Shown piece after piece: positions 7,985 to 14,523 of a stretch of 30,078 bases of DNA; the stretch's first letter is position 1; every line of letters begins with the position of its first letter. A model generated the notes under the pieces. The model was given only the letters and a program-made list of their open reading frames with translations, had not been told where the DNA came from and did not search any database. This DNA is from an uncultured Lachnospiraceae bacterium (GTDB lineage: Bacteria > Bacillota > Clostridia > Lachnospirales > Lachnospiraceae), in assembly GCA_946413945.1 (NCBI GenBank), contig CAMKMR010000002.1:1-30078 (forward strand), written 5' to 3'. The position numbers and the translations under genes are program-made.

Positions 7985-8025
7985 GTAACGCTGTGACGCG
8001 TTAAATCATTGTGGTGACGACGTCA
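7980..8025. promoter_or_regulatory. Two dyads between the promoter and start of the symporter gene
   Basis: ACAATG-TAACGC (7980-7991) pairs with GCGTTA (7998-8003) and, after a 3-base bulge, CATTGT (8007-8012). Next to it TGACG-A-CGTCA (8015-8025) is a perfect 11-bp dyad. If the promoter at 7956-7984 is right, the first dyad overlaps the -10 and the transcription start, favouring a DNA operator over an RNA structure. If transcription starts further upstream, it is a leader hairpin. Confidence 0.5.
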
Positions 8026-8056
8026 TTAAAGTTTTAGGTAAAATGAGGTTTTTTAA

Positions 8057-9418
8057 ATGAACGAACGTGAAAGTTTAAGCTCCCGTCTGGGATTTCTCCT
8101 GCTTTCTGCCGGATGTGCGATAGGAATTGGAAATGTATGGCGTTTTCCATACATTACCGGAGAATGTGGAGGTGGAATATTTGTGATAATCTATCTCTTG
8201 TTCCTCTGTATCTTAGGAATCCCTATTGTAACAATGGAATATGCCGTTGGTCGTGCCAGCAGAAAATCTATACTTCCTGCTTTTAAAGCACTTGAGCCGA
8301 AGAATAGCAAATGGCATCTTATCGGTTATCTTGCCATGGCCGGAAATTACATACTCCTTATGTACTATTCAGTTGTAAGCGGCTGGTTCCTTTATTACTT
8401 TTATCTTATGATAAAGGGCGAATTTGTTAATATTAATTCAGAAGCTGTTAAATCTATCCATGATAACATGCTTGCAAGTCCTTCGATCCTTATAGGAGCT
8501 ATGCTTTGCATCATGATACTTACAATCCTTATTTGTTCAGCCGGTCTTGAAAAGAGTGTTGAAAAAGTAACAAAATATATGATGCTGGTTCTTATTGTAC
8601 TGATGCTGGTTCTGGGAATAAGAAGTCTTTCTCTTCCTGCTGCACAAGAAGGATTATCCTTCTATCTTAAGCCATCATTAGAAAATGTAAAAAACACAGG
8701 CATAATAAAGATAATCTACTATGCCTTAAACCAGAGCTTTTTTACCCTCAGTATAGGCATCGGAAGTATGCTTATCTTTGGTAGTTATATCGGAAAGGAA
8801 AGAAGTCTTTTAGGAGAAGCTTCTATAGTTGCCGGGCTAGATACATTTGTAGCCTTTGTTTCAGGCCTTATCATCTTCCCTGCCTGCTTTAATTATGGCA
8901 TTGCTCCTGACCAGGGGCCATCCCTTATATTCCTTACTCTACCAAGAGTATTTTCATCAATGCCTGGCGGAAGGATCTGGGGCAGTCTCTTCTTCCTCTT
9001 CCTTACTTTTGCTGCCCTTTCAACTATGATCGGAGTTTTTGAAAATGATATCAGCTTTGCTATTGATATTCTTAAGGTATCAAGAAAGAAAGCCGCTCTT
9101 TTCACCGGTCTTGTTATTACCCTTGGCTCTGTGCCTTGCGCTCTGGGTTATAACCTTCTTAAGAGCTTTCTTCCTTCTACTTCAGAGAACTTAATCTTTG
9201 ATATCGAGGATTTCTTTGTAAGTAAACTTTGCCTTCCTCTGGGTTCGCTGGTATTTATTCTTTTCTGTACCAGCAAGTATGGATGGGGCTTTGATAAGTA
9301 TCTTACAGAGATAAATACAGGAGCTGGCATTAAGATGCCGCGCTTCCTCTCCTTCTACTTTAAGTACATCCTTCCTTTAGTTGTAGCTTTTATAGCTATC
9401 TACGGTCTATTTAATTAA
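8057..9418 (+). CDS. Sodium-dependent amino-acid/neurotransmitter-type symporter (NSS/SNF family)
   Basis: 453 residues with about 11 membrane helices, the size of bacterial NSS members such as MhsT, TnaT and LeuT, many of which lack the twelfth helix. The first helix has the signature GIGNVWRFPYITGECGGG (about residues 23-40), which in the family forms part of the sodium and substrate site; the unwound region of helix 6 is near residues 215-240. Such proteins import amino acids with Na+; the exact amino acid cannot be read from sequence. The ATG follows TGAGG with a rather long 8-base, T/A-only spacer. The gene is monocistronic, divergent from argC and closed by the bidirectional terminator at 9419-9456. 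Its leader holds the dyads at 7980-8025. Confidence 0.93.
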   Translation: MNERESLSSRLGFLLLSAGCAIGIGNVWRFPYITGECGGGIFVIIYLLFLCILGIPIVTMEYAVGRASRKSILPAFKALEPKNSKWHLIGYLAMAGNYILLMYYSVVSGWFLYYFYLMIKGEFVNINSEAVKSIHDNMLASPSILIGAMLCIMILTILICSAGLEKSVEKVTKYMMLVLIVLMLVLGIRSLSLPAAQEGLSFYLKPSLENVKNTGIIKIIYYALNQSFFTLSIGIGSMLIFGSYIGKERSLLGEASIVAGLDTFVAFVSGLIIFPACFNYGIAPDQGPSLIFLTLPRVFSSMPGGRIWGSLFFLFLTFAALSTMIGVFENDISFAIDILKVSRKKAALFTGLVITLGSVPCALGYNLLKSFLPSTSENLIFDIEDFFVSKLCLPLGSLVFILFCTSKYGWGFDKYLTEINTGAGIKMPRFLSFYFKYILPLVVAFIAIYGLFN

Positions 9419-9456
9419 AAAATACCGGCATTCACTTTTTGAATGCCGGTATTTTT
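9419..9456. terminator. Bidirectional terminator between convergent genes
   Basis: AATACCGGCATTC (9421-9433) and its exact complement (9441-9453) enclose a 7-base loop. An A-run on the left and a T-run on the right let it act on both strands. It serves the symporter (ends 9418) and the beta-propeller gene (ends 9466), which face each other here. Confidence 0.92.
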
Positions 9457-9465
9457 ATTTATATC

Positions 9466-11532
9466 TTATTTTTGTACTTCTGCAAATGTTGTTTTGTCGA
9501 ATGTCTTTATTCCTTCGCCTGCTGTAACTACATATATATAATTTCCGATTATCATTCCTCTTGTACACTCAGATGAAGTATATGCTGAATTATCGAAGCC
9601 TTCTGTCATATTTTCTCCAAGTTTTGTTGCAAGCTTTAATACAAATCCATTTTTCTCATCATATTGGTAGATTTCGTAACTTGCTGTTTCATCATATGAA
9701 TCCTCCCAATATCTTGCAGAATAGAAGCTTGTTCCAAAGAGCCCTGTTTCAGGATCGAACATAAAGTTCTTGGTATTATCATTTACTCCTGCTCTTTCAT
9801 GATCAAGAAGTTCCTTTGTTGCAACTTCCTTAATATCTCTTGGATCTGAAATATCAAACATTGAAATCTTTACGCAACTTGTTCTTCCTGTATCCTCATC
9901 TGCTGAGAAACCAACTCCTAGTAAGAGATGATCATTATATGGATGTAAATAATCTGAAAAACCTGGAAGTTTGATATAACCGATCATCTCAGGATTTTCA
10001 GGATCAGATACATCTATTGCAAAGAGTGGATCTGTACGTCTGAAAGTAACAAGATAGCAGGTATTTCCCATAAAACGAACTGACTTGATAGTTTCATTTT
10101 TAGCGATATTCTTAACTGTACCAACCTTTTCAAGATTTGAATTAAGGATATATACAGCATTCTTATTTCCCTCATTGTAATATGTTGCGCAGAGTCTTAG
10201 ATAGCCATCCTGCTCATCAAGAGAATAATGATCCTTTACTGAACCAATAAATGAACCTGTTGCTTCTGTCTTAAGATAACCATCTTTATAACTTACCTTA
10301 ACGATTCCTGACTTATCAACCATTGTGTAAGATGTATAATTATAATATGAATCAATAAGATAGATATTCTCTGTGCTTACATAGCAGAGATCTGCGCCTC
10401 CGAGGTAAGCTTTTTTATCTGTTACTGAACCATCTTCAATATTTACCGCATTAACGATCGTATAGCAGCTGCAAAGTGCATTTTCAACCACATAGATATC
10501 ATCCTTTGGAATAAGGCTGCCATCTGCTTCAGGAATGTATGTTTCTGGCTCTTCTTCATCCATCTTGTCTGTATCTACATAATAATTTGAGAATACATAT
10601 AAATGTCCATCCACAAGTCTTGACTCTCTATAATATCCATCCTGTACAACTGATTCTAAAAGTTCAGGATTCTTTCTGTCCTTGATATTATAGATCATTG
10701 CTACTGTTTCATATTTTATTCTGTGATCATCATAACCTTCCTTATCTCTATAACCGATAGTGATAAGTCTGTCACCGCTTACATAGATATTAGAATCATA
10801 TGTGTCTAATGAGATAAGGCTTAACCTTGACATCAATTCTGTCTTTCCATCCTTGACAGAATATATCTCGATTTTTTCTTTATATGCATTGTACACATAG
10901 ATGTACTTGCCGTCTGTCTTTATAACATCATCTTCATGAACCCCTTCAGTTCTTTCATTTGTGTCAGTAAAATTTGGAGTAACACTTGGTGCTAACTGAC
11001 CAACTGAACCTTTTAAAGAACTTCCAGAAGAATCAGCTGCAGCTTCATTTACAGCATCCTCATAAACTATGTACTTACGTTCATGGTCATAATATTTCTT
11101 TGCTCTCTCCAATGCCTTGTAACTGATCTTATATCCATCTATAATACCGCTTACAGCTAAGTCGCCCTCTGTCGGCTTTTCTTCATTAGTATCGTTATTA
11201 GTTTCAGTTCCATTTCCGGTATTATCTTTTCTCTCATTAGTAAGCATATTTCCACGGATCATGTAACCGAGTCCAAATACCAGTAAAAGTGAGGCTGCCA
11301 TAGCAAAACTGTATAAATATTTTCTAGCCTTAAATGGAAGTACCTTGCCCTTTTCTTTATTGGTAGTCTTTCGCTCATTATCACTGCTGCCTTCTTTAAC
11401 TGCGCCCTTACCTTTCACTTGTTCTTTAGCAACTAAATCATCTAATTTTTCTTTAATGTTCTCAGGTGATAATGACTCTGGAACACTTACTTCTTCATCT
11501 TTTAAGATTTTTTCAATATCCTTATCTTCCAT
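9466..11532 (-). CDS. Single-pass membrane protein with extracytoplasmic beta-propeller domain; probable anti-sigma/sensor partner
   Basis: About 688 residues. Residues 1-70 are hydrophilic and presumably cytoplasmic (IEKILKDEEVSVPESLSPENI), resembling the start of ECF anti-sigma proteins. A single membrane helix lies at about 71-93, then a low-complexity linker rich in Asn, Thr and Glu. From about residue 180 to the end is the large repeat-rich region of the Firmicute beta-propeller family (PF09826-like): GVHEDDVIKTDGKYIYVYN, repeated blades with YxxGDRLITIG-type strands, and DPENPEMIGYIKLPGFSDYLHP. The ATG at 11532 has AGGAGGGG upstream; an in-frame TTG at 11553 precedes that site and is rejected. 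The gene overlaps the sigma-factor gene by 11 bases, its ribosome binding site lying in the last sigma codons, so translation is coupled. The anti-sigma role is inferred from layout and topology. Confidence 0.88.
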   Translation of the reverse strand: MEDKDIEKILKDEEVSVPESLSPENIKEKLDDLVAKEQVKGKGAVKEGSSDNERKTTNKEKGKVLPFKARKYLYSFAMAASLLLVFGLGYMIRGNMLTNERKDNTGNGTETNNDTNEEKPTEGDLAVSGIIDGYKISYKALERAKKYYDHERKYIVYEDAVNEAAADSSGSSLKGSVGQLAPSVTPNFTDTNERTEGVHEDDVIKTDGKYIYVYNAYKEKIEIYSVKDGKTELMSRLSLISLDTYDSNIYVSGDRLITIGYRDKEGYDDHRIKYETVAMIYNIKDRKNPELLESVVQDGYYRESRLVDGHLYVFSNYYVDTDKMDEEEPETYIPEADGSLIPKDDIYVVENALCSCYTIVNAVNIEDGSVTDKKAYLGGADLCYVSTENIYLIDSYYNYTSYTMVDKSGIVKVSYKDGYLKTEATGSFIGSVKDHYSLDEQDGYLRLCATYYNEGNKNAVYILNSNLEKVGTVKNIAKNETIKSVRFMGNTCYLVTFRRTDPLFAIDVSDPENPEMIGYIKLPGFSDYLHPYNDHLLLGVGFSADEDTGRTSCVKISMFDISDPRDIKEVATKELLDHERAGVNDNTKNFMFDPETGLFGTSFYSARYWEDSYDETASYEIYQYDEKNGFVLKLATKLGENMTEGFDNSAYTSSECTRGMIIGNYIYVVTAGEGIKTFDKTTFAEVQK

Positions 11533-12082
11533 AGGAAACCCCTCCTGCTTCAAGCTTTTTTTTCATTTTTGCAAGTGCTCTATGATAAACACTTCTGACA
11601 GTATTCCTATTCATATTGAGACACTCTGCAATCTCTCCCGAATCCAACTGGCCATAAACAGTCATAGTAACTATCTGCTTTTCCTCATCATTTAATGCGA
11701 GAAATGCCTCTTCCACTATAGTCCTGTCTAAAACCTGTCCTAACTCATCGTTTGTTGAAATGAGTGTTTCGGTTACTCTCTCTACAGTTAAATCTCCCAG
11801 GAGATTTCTAGACTTTACATTCTCTGAAATCTGTCTGGCACATTTGGCAGTTAAGATACGGAACATCCATGAACGAAAAGCCCTTGGATCCATTAGCTTT
11901 TCAATTCCAAGAAATGCGTCGACAACCGCATCACTTACTGCATTTTCTGCATCATGCGAATTTCCCAATGTATATAAAGCCATTCTGTAGAGATCTTTAT
12001 ATATCATCTCGTAGAGCTCTGCAAAAGCTTCTGTATCTTTATTTTTAGCTTTTTCTACGAGAACAGTGATATCCTTCTCCAT
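11522..12082 (-). CDS. ECF-type sigma-70 family RNA polymerase sigma factor
   Basis: 186 residues, the size of an ECF sigma factor with only regions 2 and 4. Region 2 spans about 19-85 (AFAELYEMIYKDLYRMALYTLGNSHDAENAVSD... split by its -10-binding helices, with FRSWMFRILTAKC at 69-81). Region 4 is about 122-176, with the helix-turn-helix SGEIAECLNMNRNTVRSVYHRAL contacting the -35. It would redirect RNA polymerase to a small regulon in answer to an envelope signal. The ATG has GAGGGGAG upstream, but with a long spacer of about 13 bases. The 11-base overlap with the following beta-propeller gene is typical of sigma/anti-sigma pairs. Autoregulation is likely, given the ECF-like promoter at 12117-12149. 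The regulon cannot be seen from this window. Confidence 0.92.
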   Translation of the reverse strand: MEKDITVLVEKAKNKDTEAFAELYEMIYKDLYRMALYTLGNSHDAENAVSDAVVDAFLGIEKLMDPRAFRSWMFRILTAKCARQISENVKSRNLLGDLTVERVTETLISTNDELGQVLDRTIVEEAFLALNDEEKQIVTMTVYGQLDSGEIAECLNMNRNTVRSVYHRALAKMKKKLEAGGVSYGR

Positions 12083-12116
12083 AAATTTTTGATTCTCCCC
12101 TCTTTAAATGTCTTTA

Positions 12117-12149
12117 CTATATAGTGGCAAATTCTTTTCAATCTGTTGC
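12117..12149 (-). promoter_or_regulatory. ECF-type promoter candidate upstream of the sigma gene
   Basis: On the minus strand TTGCAACA (core GCAACA at 12144-12149, with the AAC typical of ECF -35 elements) is followed after 17 bases by CACTATATAG (12117-12126). There is no TTGACA-like box in place. The pair sits about 35 bases upstream of the sigma start codon, suggesting that the factor transcribes its own gene. Confidence 0.5.
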
Positions 12150-12180
12150 AAAAAAATTTAATTTTTTTTATTTTTGATTT

Positions 12181-12228
12181 TGATCGCTGATTTTCTCTTT
12201 TGATCGCTGATTTTCTCTTTTGATCGCT
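12181..12228. repeat. 20-bp tandem repeats (TGATCGCT words) upstream of the ECF promoter
   Basis: TGATCGCTGATTTTCTCTTT at 12181-12200 is repeated exactly at 12201-12220 and begins again at 12221-12228, before diverging. Further TTGAT words flank it on both sides (12174, 12233). The 20-base period places each TGATCGC on nearly the same DNA face. The array sits 30-85 bases upstream of the ECF promoter and just past the stop of the rsmJ-like gene. It may be a regulator-binding array or a simple slippage product. Confidence 0.85.
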
Positions 12229-12264
12229 TGTTTTTGATCACATTATCTTCTTATTGTTTTTTAC

Positions 12265-13041
12265 TCAGGATAAGATGATACAATCAAACCTTACTGCCTT
12301 TCCCTCTATTGAATATCCAGGTTTAACCCCGCCAAGATAAGGACCTTTTGGAGGTCTTTTTATAACTATCTTTTTAGGGTGTGCCGCTATTGCCGCCTGG
12401 AGCAGGTCATTTTCATCCATATTCTGGGTCTCGAGCTGATGAACCAACTGGAACTTCTTCTTTATCAGCGCACTTTTCTGCCTGCCCGGAAACATTGGAT
12501 CAAGATAGATAACATCAGGACATTTTCCTGAAAGACTTCCATTTGCGTCAGCTCCTGAATCATCTCTCCCAAAACACTTTAACTCTTCTATACTGTCCGC
12601 CTCATATACCTTCATTCGTGAAATAGCATCCTTTAATTCTGGGATCTTCTTTCCCCGCCTTAAGGCACTCTTTAACAAGGCTGCAATAACATAATTTCTT
12701 TCAAAAAGCCTTACATTAAAGCCTGCCTGGGCAAGGAGAAGAGCATCCTCTCCAAGACCTGCAGTGCAGTCCATTAAAGTAAGTCCTTCAGGCTGATCCT
12801 TAAACCTTGCGGCTTTAACCAGCAGTTCATGCTGCCAGCGGTCTTTTGAGACGCGCTTTACCATTTTTTCAAAGTCACCTTCCATTTCCATTCCTTCAGC
12901 GGTAAGTGACACTTTATCCTTTAAGAACTTAACTACCAGTTCATCTTTAGCCGGTTCAGTATCCACCACGGTAACATTTATCTTTTTTGAAAGAGACACA
13001 GCCTCTTCCATTCTTCTTTTATCAGCCACGTAAATTAACAC
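12265..13041 (-). CDS. rsmJ: Class I SAM-dependent methyltransferase, RsmJ-like (16S rRNA m2G methyltransferase)
   Basis: 258 residues; E. coli RsmJ (YhiQ), which methylates G1516 of 16S rRNA at N2, is about 250. Motifs match: the SAM-binding strand LMDCTAGLGEDALLLAQAGF (about residues 92-111), the catalytic YLDPMFPGRQKSALIKK (about 193-209), and the C-terminal IVIKRPPKGPYLGGVKP with a final VRFDCI. The start is a GTG with GAGG eight bases upstream; no ATG fits better. It follows the CytX-like permease by 43 bases on the same strand and is probably cotranscribed. No clear terminator is visible after it. The family is best known from gamma-proteobacteria, so the substrate base in this organism is inference. 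Confidence 0.82.
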   Translation of the reverse strand: MLIYVADKRRMEEAVSLSKKINVTVVDTEPAKDELVVKFLKDKVSLTAEGMEMEGDFEKMVKRVSKDRWQHELLVKAARFKDQPEGLTLMDCTAGLGEDALLLAQAGFNVRLFERNYVIAALLKSALRRGKKIPELKDAISRMKVYEADSIEELKCFGRDDSGADANGSLSGKCPDVIYLDPMFPGRQKSALIKKKFQLVHQLETQNMDENDLLQAAIAAHPKKIVIKRPPKGPYLGGVKPGYSIEGKAVRFDCIILS

Positions 13042-13084
13042 AATATGTCCTCATTTCCCTTAATCTATAAGAAAAATTGTAACC

Positions 13085-14422
13085 TTAAGCCGCCTCTGTG
13101 TAAACTCCTTTTCTTGAGGATTTTGCTGCTCCTCCTCCTCTTGCTATCAGCCTGAGTCCTAAAGTTATAAGCATTGTGACCAGCATAGCCGGGATCGTAT
13201 AACCGACAACTATATCAACTTTCATCAGCAGCCTGTATATGATAAAACCTGCTATCCAGGCAGCTGACGCAATCCAGTCAAGCTTCTTTTTCTCCCCCTT
13301 ATTCTTTACTATAAAGAAATCCGTAATCTCAACTGCTATCATCGGTGCAAATACTGATCCGATAAGGTAAAGGAAGCCAGAAATATTATCCATTGGAAAG
13401 ATCATTGCCCCGACAGTTCCTATTATTGTATCTATAATTCCCGGCAGATTAGACTTTATAGAATCAATAAATGTTTTTTTCTCTATTATTTCTTTATTAT
13501 CTATGCTTCTCTCTTTATTATTCTCTATATTTCTCTCTTTATTTTCGTTATATTTGCCGCATTTTTTATATTCATCTTTTTCTTCTTCATCCCCCCTAGA
13601 TAAAACTGCAAACGCAGACTGATTGCATGAATATGCATCTATAAAATTTGTAGTAACGCAGGAAAATACGATTATAAATAAGCCTGCCACTCCAAGTCCT
13701 GCCTTAAGCATGATATTATCTATCCTGCTTTCCTTTGTTATTGTTGCTGCTCCAAGACCTATCACATACATCCAGCCACTGATAAGACTATAGATCCCGC
13801 AGGCAAGTAGAGTTGCCTTTACTCCCTTTTTTTGCTTATAAGTATAATCGCCTATCATTGGCAGCCATGAAAGCGGCATCGCAATAGATAGTTCAAGTCC
13901 CATGCCAAATGAAATGCCATCCCCTGCCAGCTTATTTACAGCTGTAAGTTCCCCTGACCCAAAGAATACTATCCTTGATAAGATCACTGTAAGGATAAGT
14001 AAGGCCGTCATAACAAGATAGTTAAGCTTTTCTCTATGTTTGATCCCTGTAAGTATCCAGGCTATTGTTAAAAGACCTATTATAAGGCTCCAGATATTAT
14101 GTCCCAGCCTATATATTCCCTCTGCTGAGATTGCTGCATCGTATATCATAATGCCCTGCCAGCCTACAAGCTGCAGTACATTTAAGATTGCGAAAAATCT
14201 GGCTCCATAGACACCGAACGTCTGTCCCGATGACTTCATTGCGCCCTGCTTTGTTTTAACACTTATAAGCCCGGCAAGTACCATAAGGCCGCAGCCGATA
14301 ATATGTCCCAGAAGGATTACAAACAGACCCTTCTTAAAGCCCAGGCCTGCGAGTTCTGTTCCTGTTAAGATTTCAGCCAGCGAAACCGCTGCACCAAACC
14401 ACACTAATGAAATTTGTAGCAT
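13085..14422 (-). CDS. cytX: NCS1 permease, CytX/CodB type (hydroxymethylpyrimidine or cytosine transporter)
   Basis: 445 residues with about 12 helices. The N-terminus (VWFGAAVSLAEILTGTELAG) and the GWQGIMIYDAA and MPLSWLPMIGDY segments are those of the NCS1 branch containing CytX (putative thiamine-precursor hydroxymethylpyrimidine transporter) and CodB (cytosine). It is a cytoplasmic-membrane symporter importing a pyrimidine. I see no TPP riboswitch upstream and no thi gene nearby, so CytX versus CodB stays open. Residues about 277-312 form a hydrophilic Lys/Asn/Glu-rich loop not expected in the family, containing an 8-residue tandem duplication (KERNIENN/KERSIDNK). The ATG has AGGGGA eight bases upstream, which is locked in the leader hairpin at 14428-14475. 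It lies 100 bases after feoAB and precedes rsmJ. Confidence 0.8.
   Translation of the reverse strand: MLQISLVWFGAAVSLAEILTGTELAGLGFKKGLFVILLGHIIGCGLMVLAGLISVKTKQGAMKSSGQTFGVYGARFFAILNVLQLVGWQGIMIYDAAISAEGIYRLGHNIWSLIIGLLTIAWILTGIKHREKLNYLVMTALLILTVILSRIVFFGSGELTAVNKLAGDGISFGMGLELSIAMPLSWLPMIGDYTYKQKKGVKATLLACGIYSLISGWMYVIGLGAATITKESRIDNIMLKAGLGVAGLFIIVFSCVTTNFIDAYSCNQSAFAVLSRGDEEEKDEYKKCGKYNENKERNIENNKERSIDNKEIIEKKTFIDSIKSNLPGIIDTIIGTVGAMIFPMDNISGFLYLIGSVFAPMIAVEITDFFIVKNKGEKKKLDWIASAAWIAGFIIYRLLMKVDIVVGYTIPAMLVTMLITLGLRLIARGGGAAKSSRKGVYTEAA
13493..13540 (-). repeat. 24-bp in-frame tandem duplication in the permease gene
   Basis: Codons 295-302 and 303-310 encode KERNIENN and KERSIDNK; the two 24-base units agree at 20 positions. 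The duplication lies in the AT-rich stretch coding for the hydrophilic loop and keeps the reading frame, consistent with replication slippage in a tolerant loop. Confidence 0.8.
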
Positions 14423-14427
14423 AAAAA

Positions 14428-14475
14428 ATATCCCCTTTCATAATCTGATATCTCTATCAATTACATAGGGGACAT
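14428..14475 (-). promoter_or_regulatory. Leader hairpin covering the permease ribosome binding site
   Basis: In the minus-strand RNA, AUGUCCCCU (14467-14475) pairs over nine bases with AGGGGAUAU (14428-14436), which contains the AGGGG ribosome binding site. Inside are UGUAAU/AUUAUG, a bulged G, and UGAUA/UAUCA closed by a GAGA tetraloop. The proposed transcription start is close to the first base of the stem. Such a structure would block translation unless opened by a ligand, protein or heat. It matches no riboswitch class I know, and TPP motifs are absent. Confidence 0.6.
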
Positions 14476-14480
14476 TTTAT

Positions 14481-14509
14481 ATTTTTTCTGACTATATATG
14501 AATAGTCAA
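14481..14509 (-). promoter_or_regulatory. Candidate promoter of the permease gene with overlapping dyad
   Basis: Minus strand TTGACT (14504-14509), 17 bases, AAAAAT (14481-14486). The -35 is good and the -10 mediocre. TGACTAT (14489-14495) and ATAGTCA (14502-14508) form a perfect 7-bp dyad over the -35 and spacer. The predicted start near 14474 coincides with the base of the leader hairpin, which supports the call. Confidence 0.45.
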
Positions 14510-14523
14510 TTTTATTAATATTT

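Noticed and set aside
14428..14475. TPP riboswitch upstream of the CytX-like gene
   Set aside because: The CUGAGA and ACCUGAUCUGG-type conserved parts are absent and the leader is too short.
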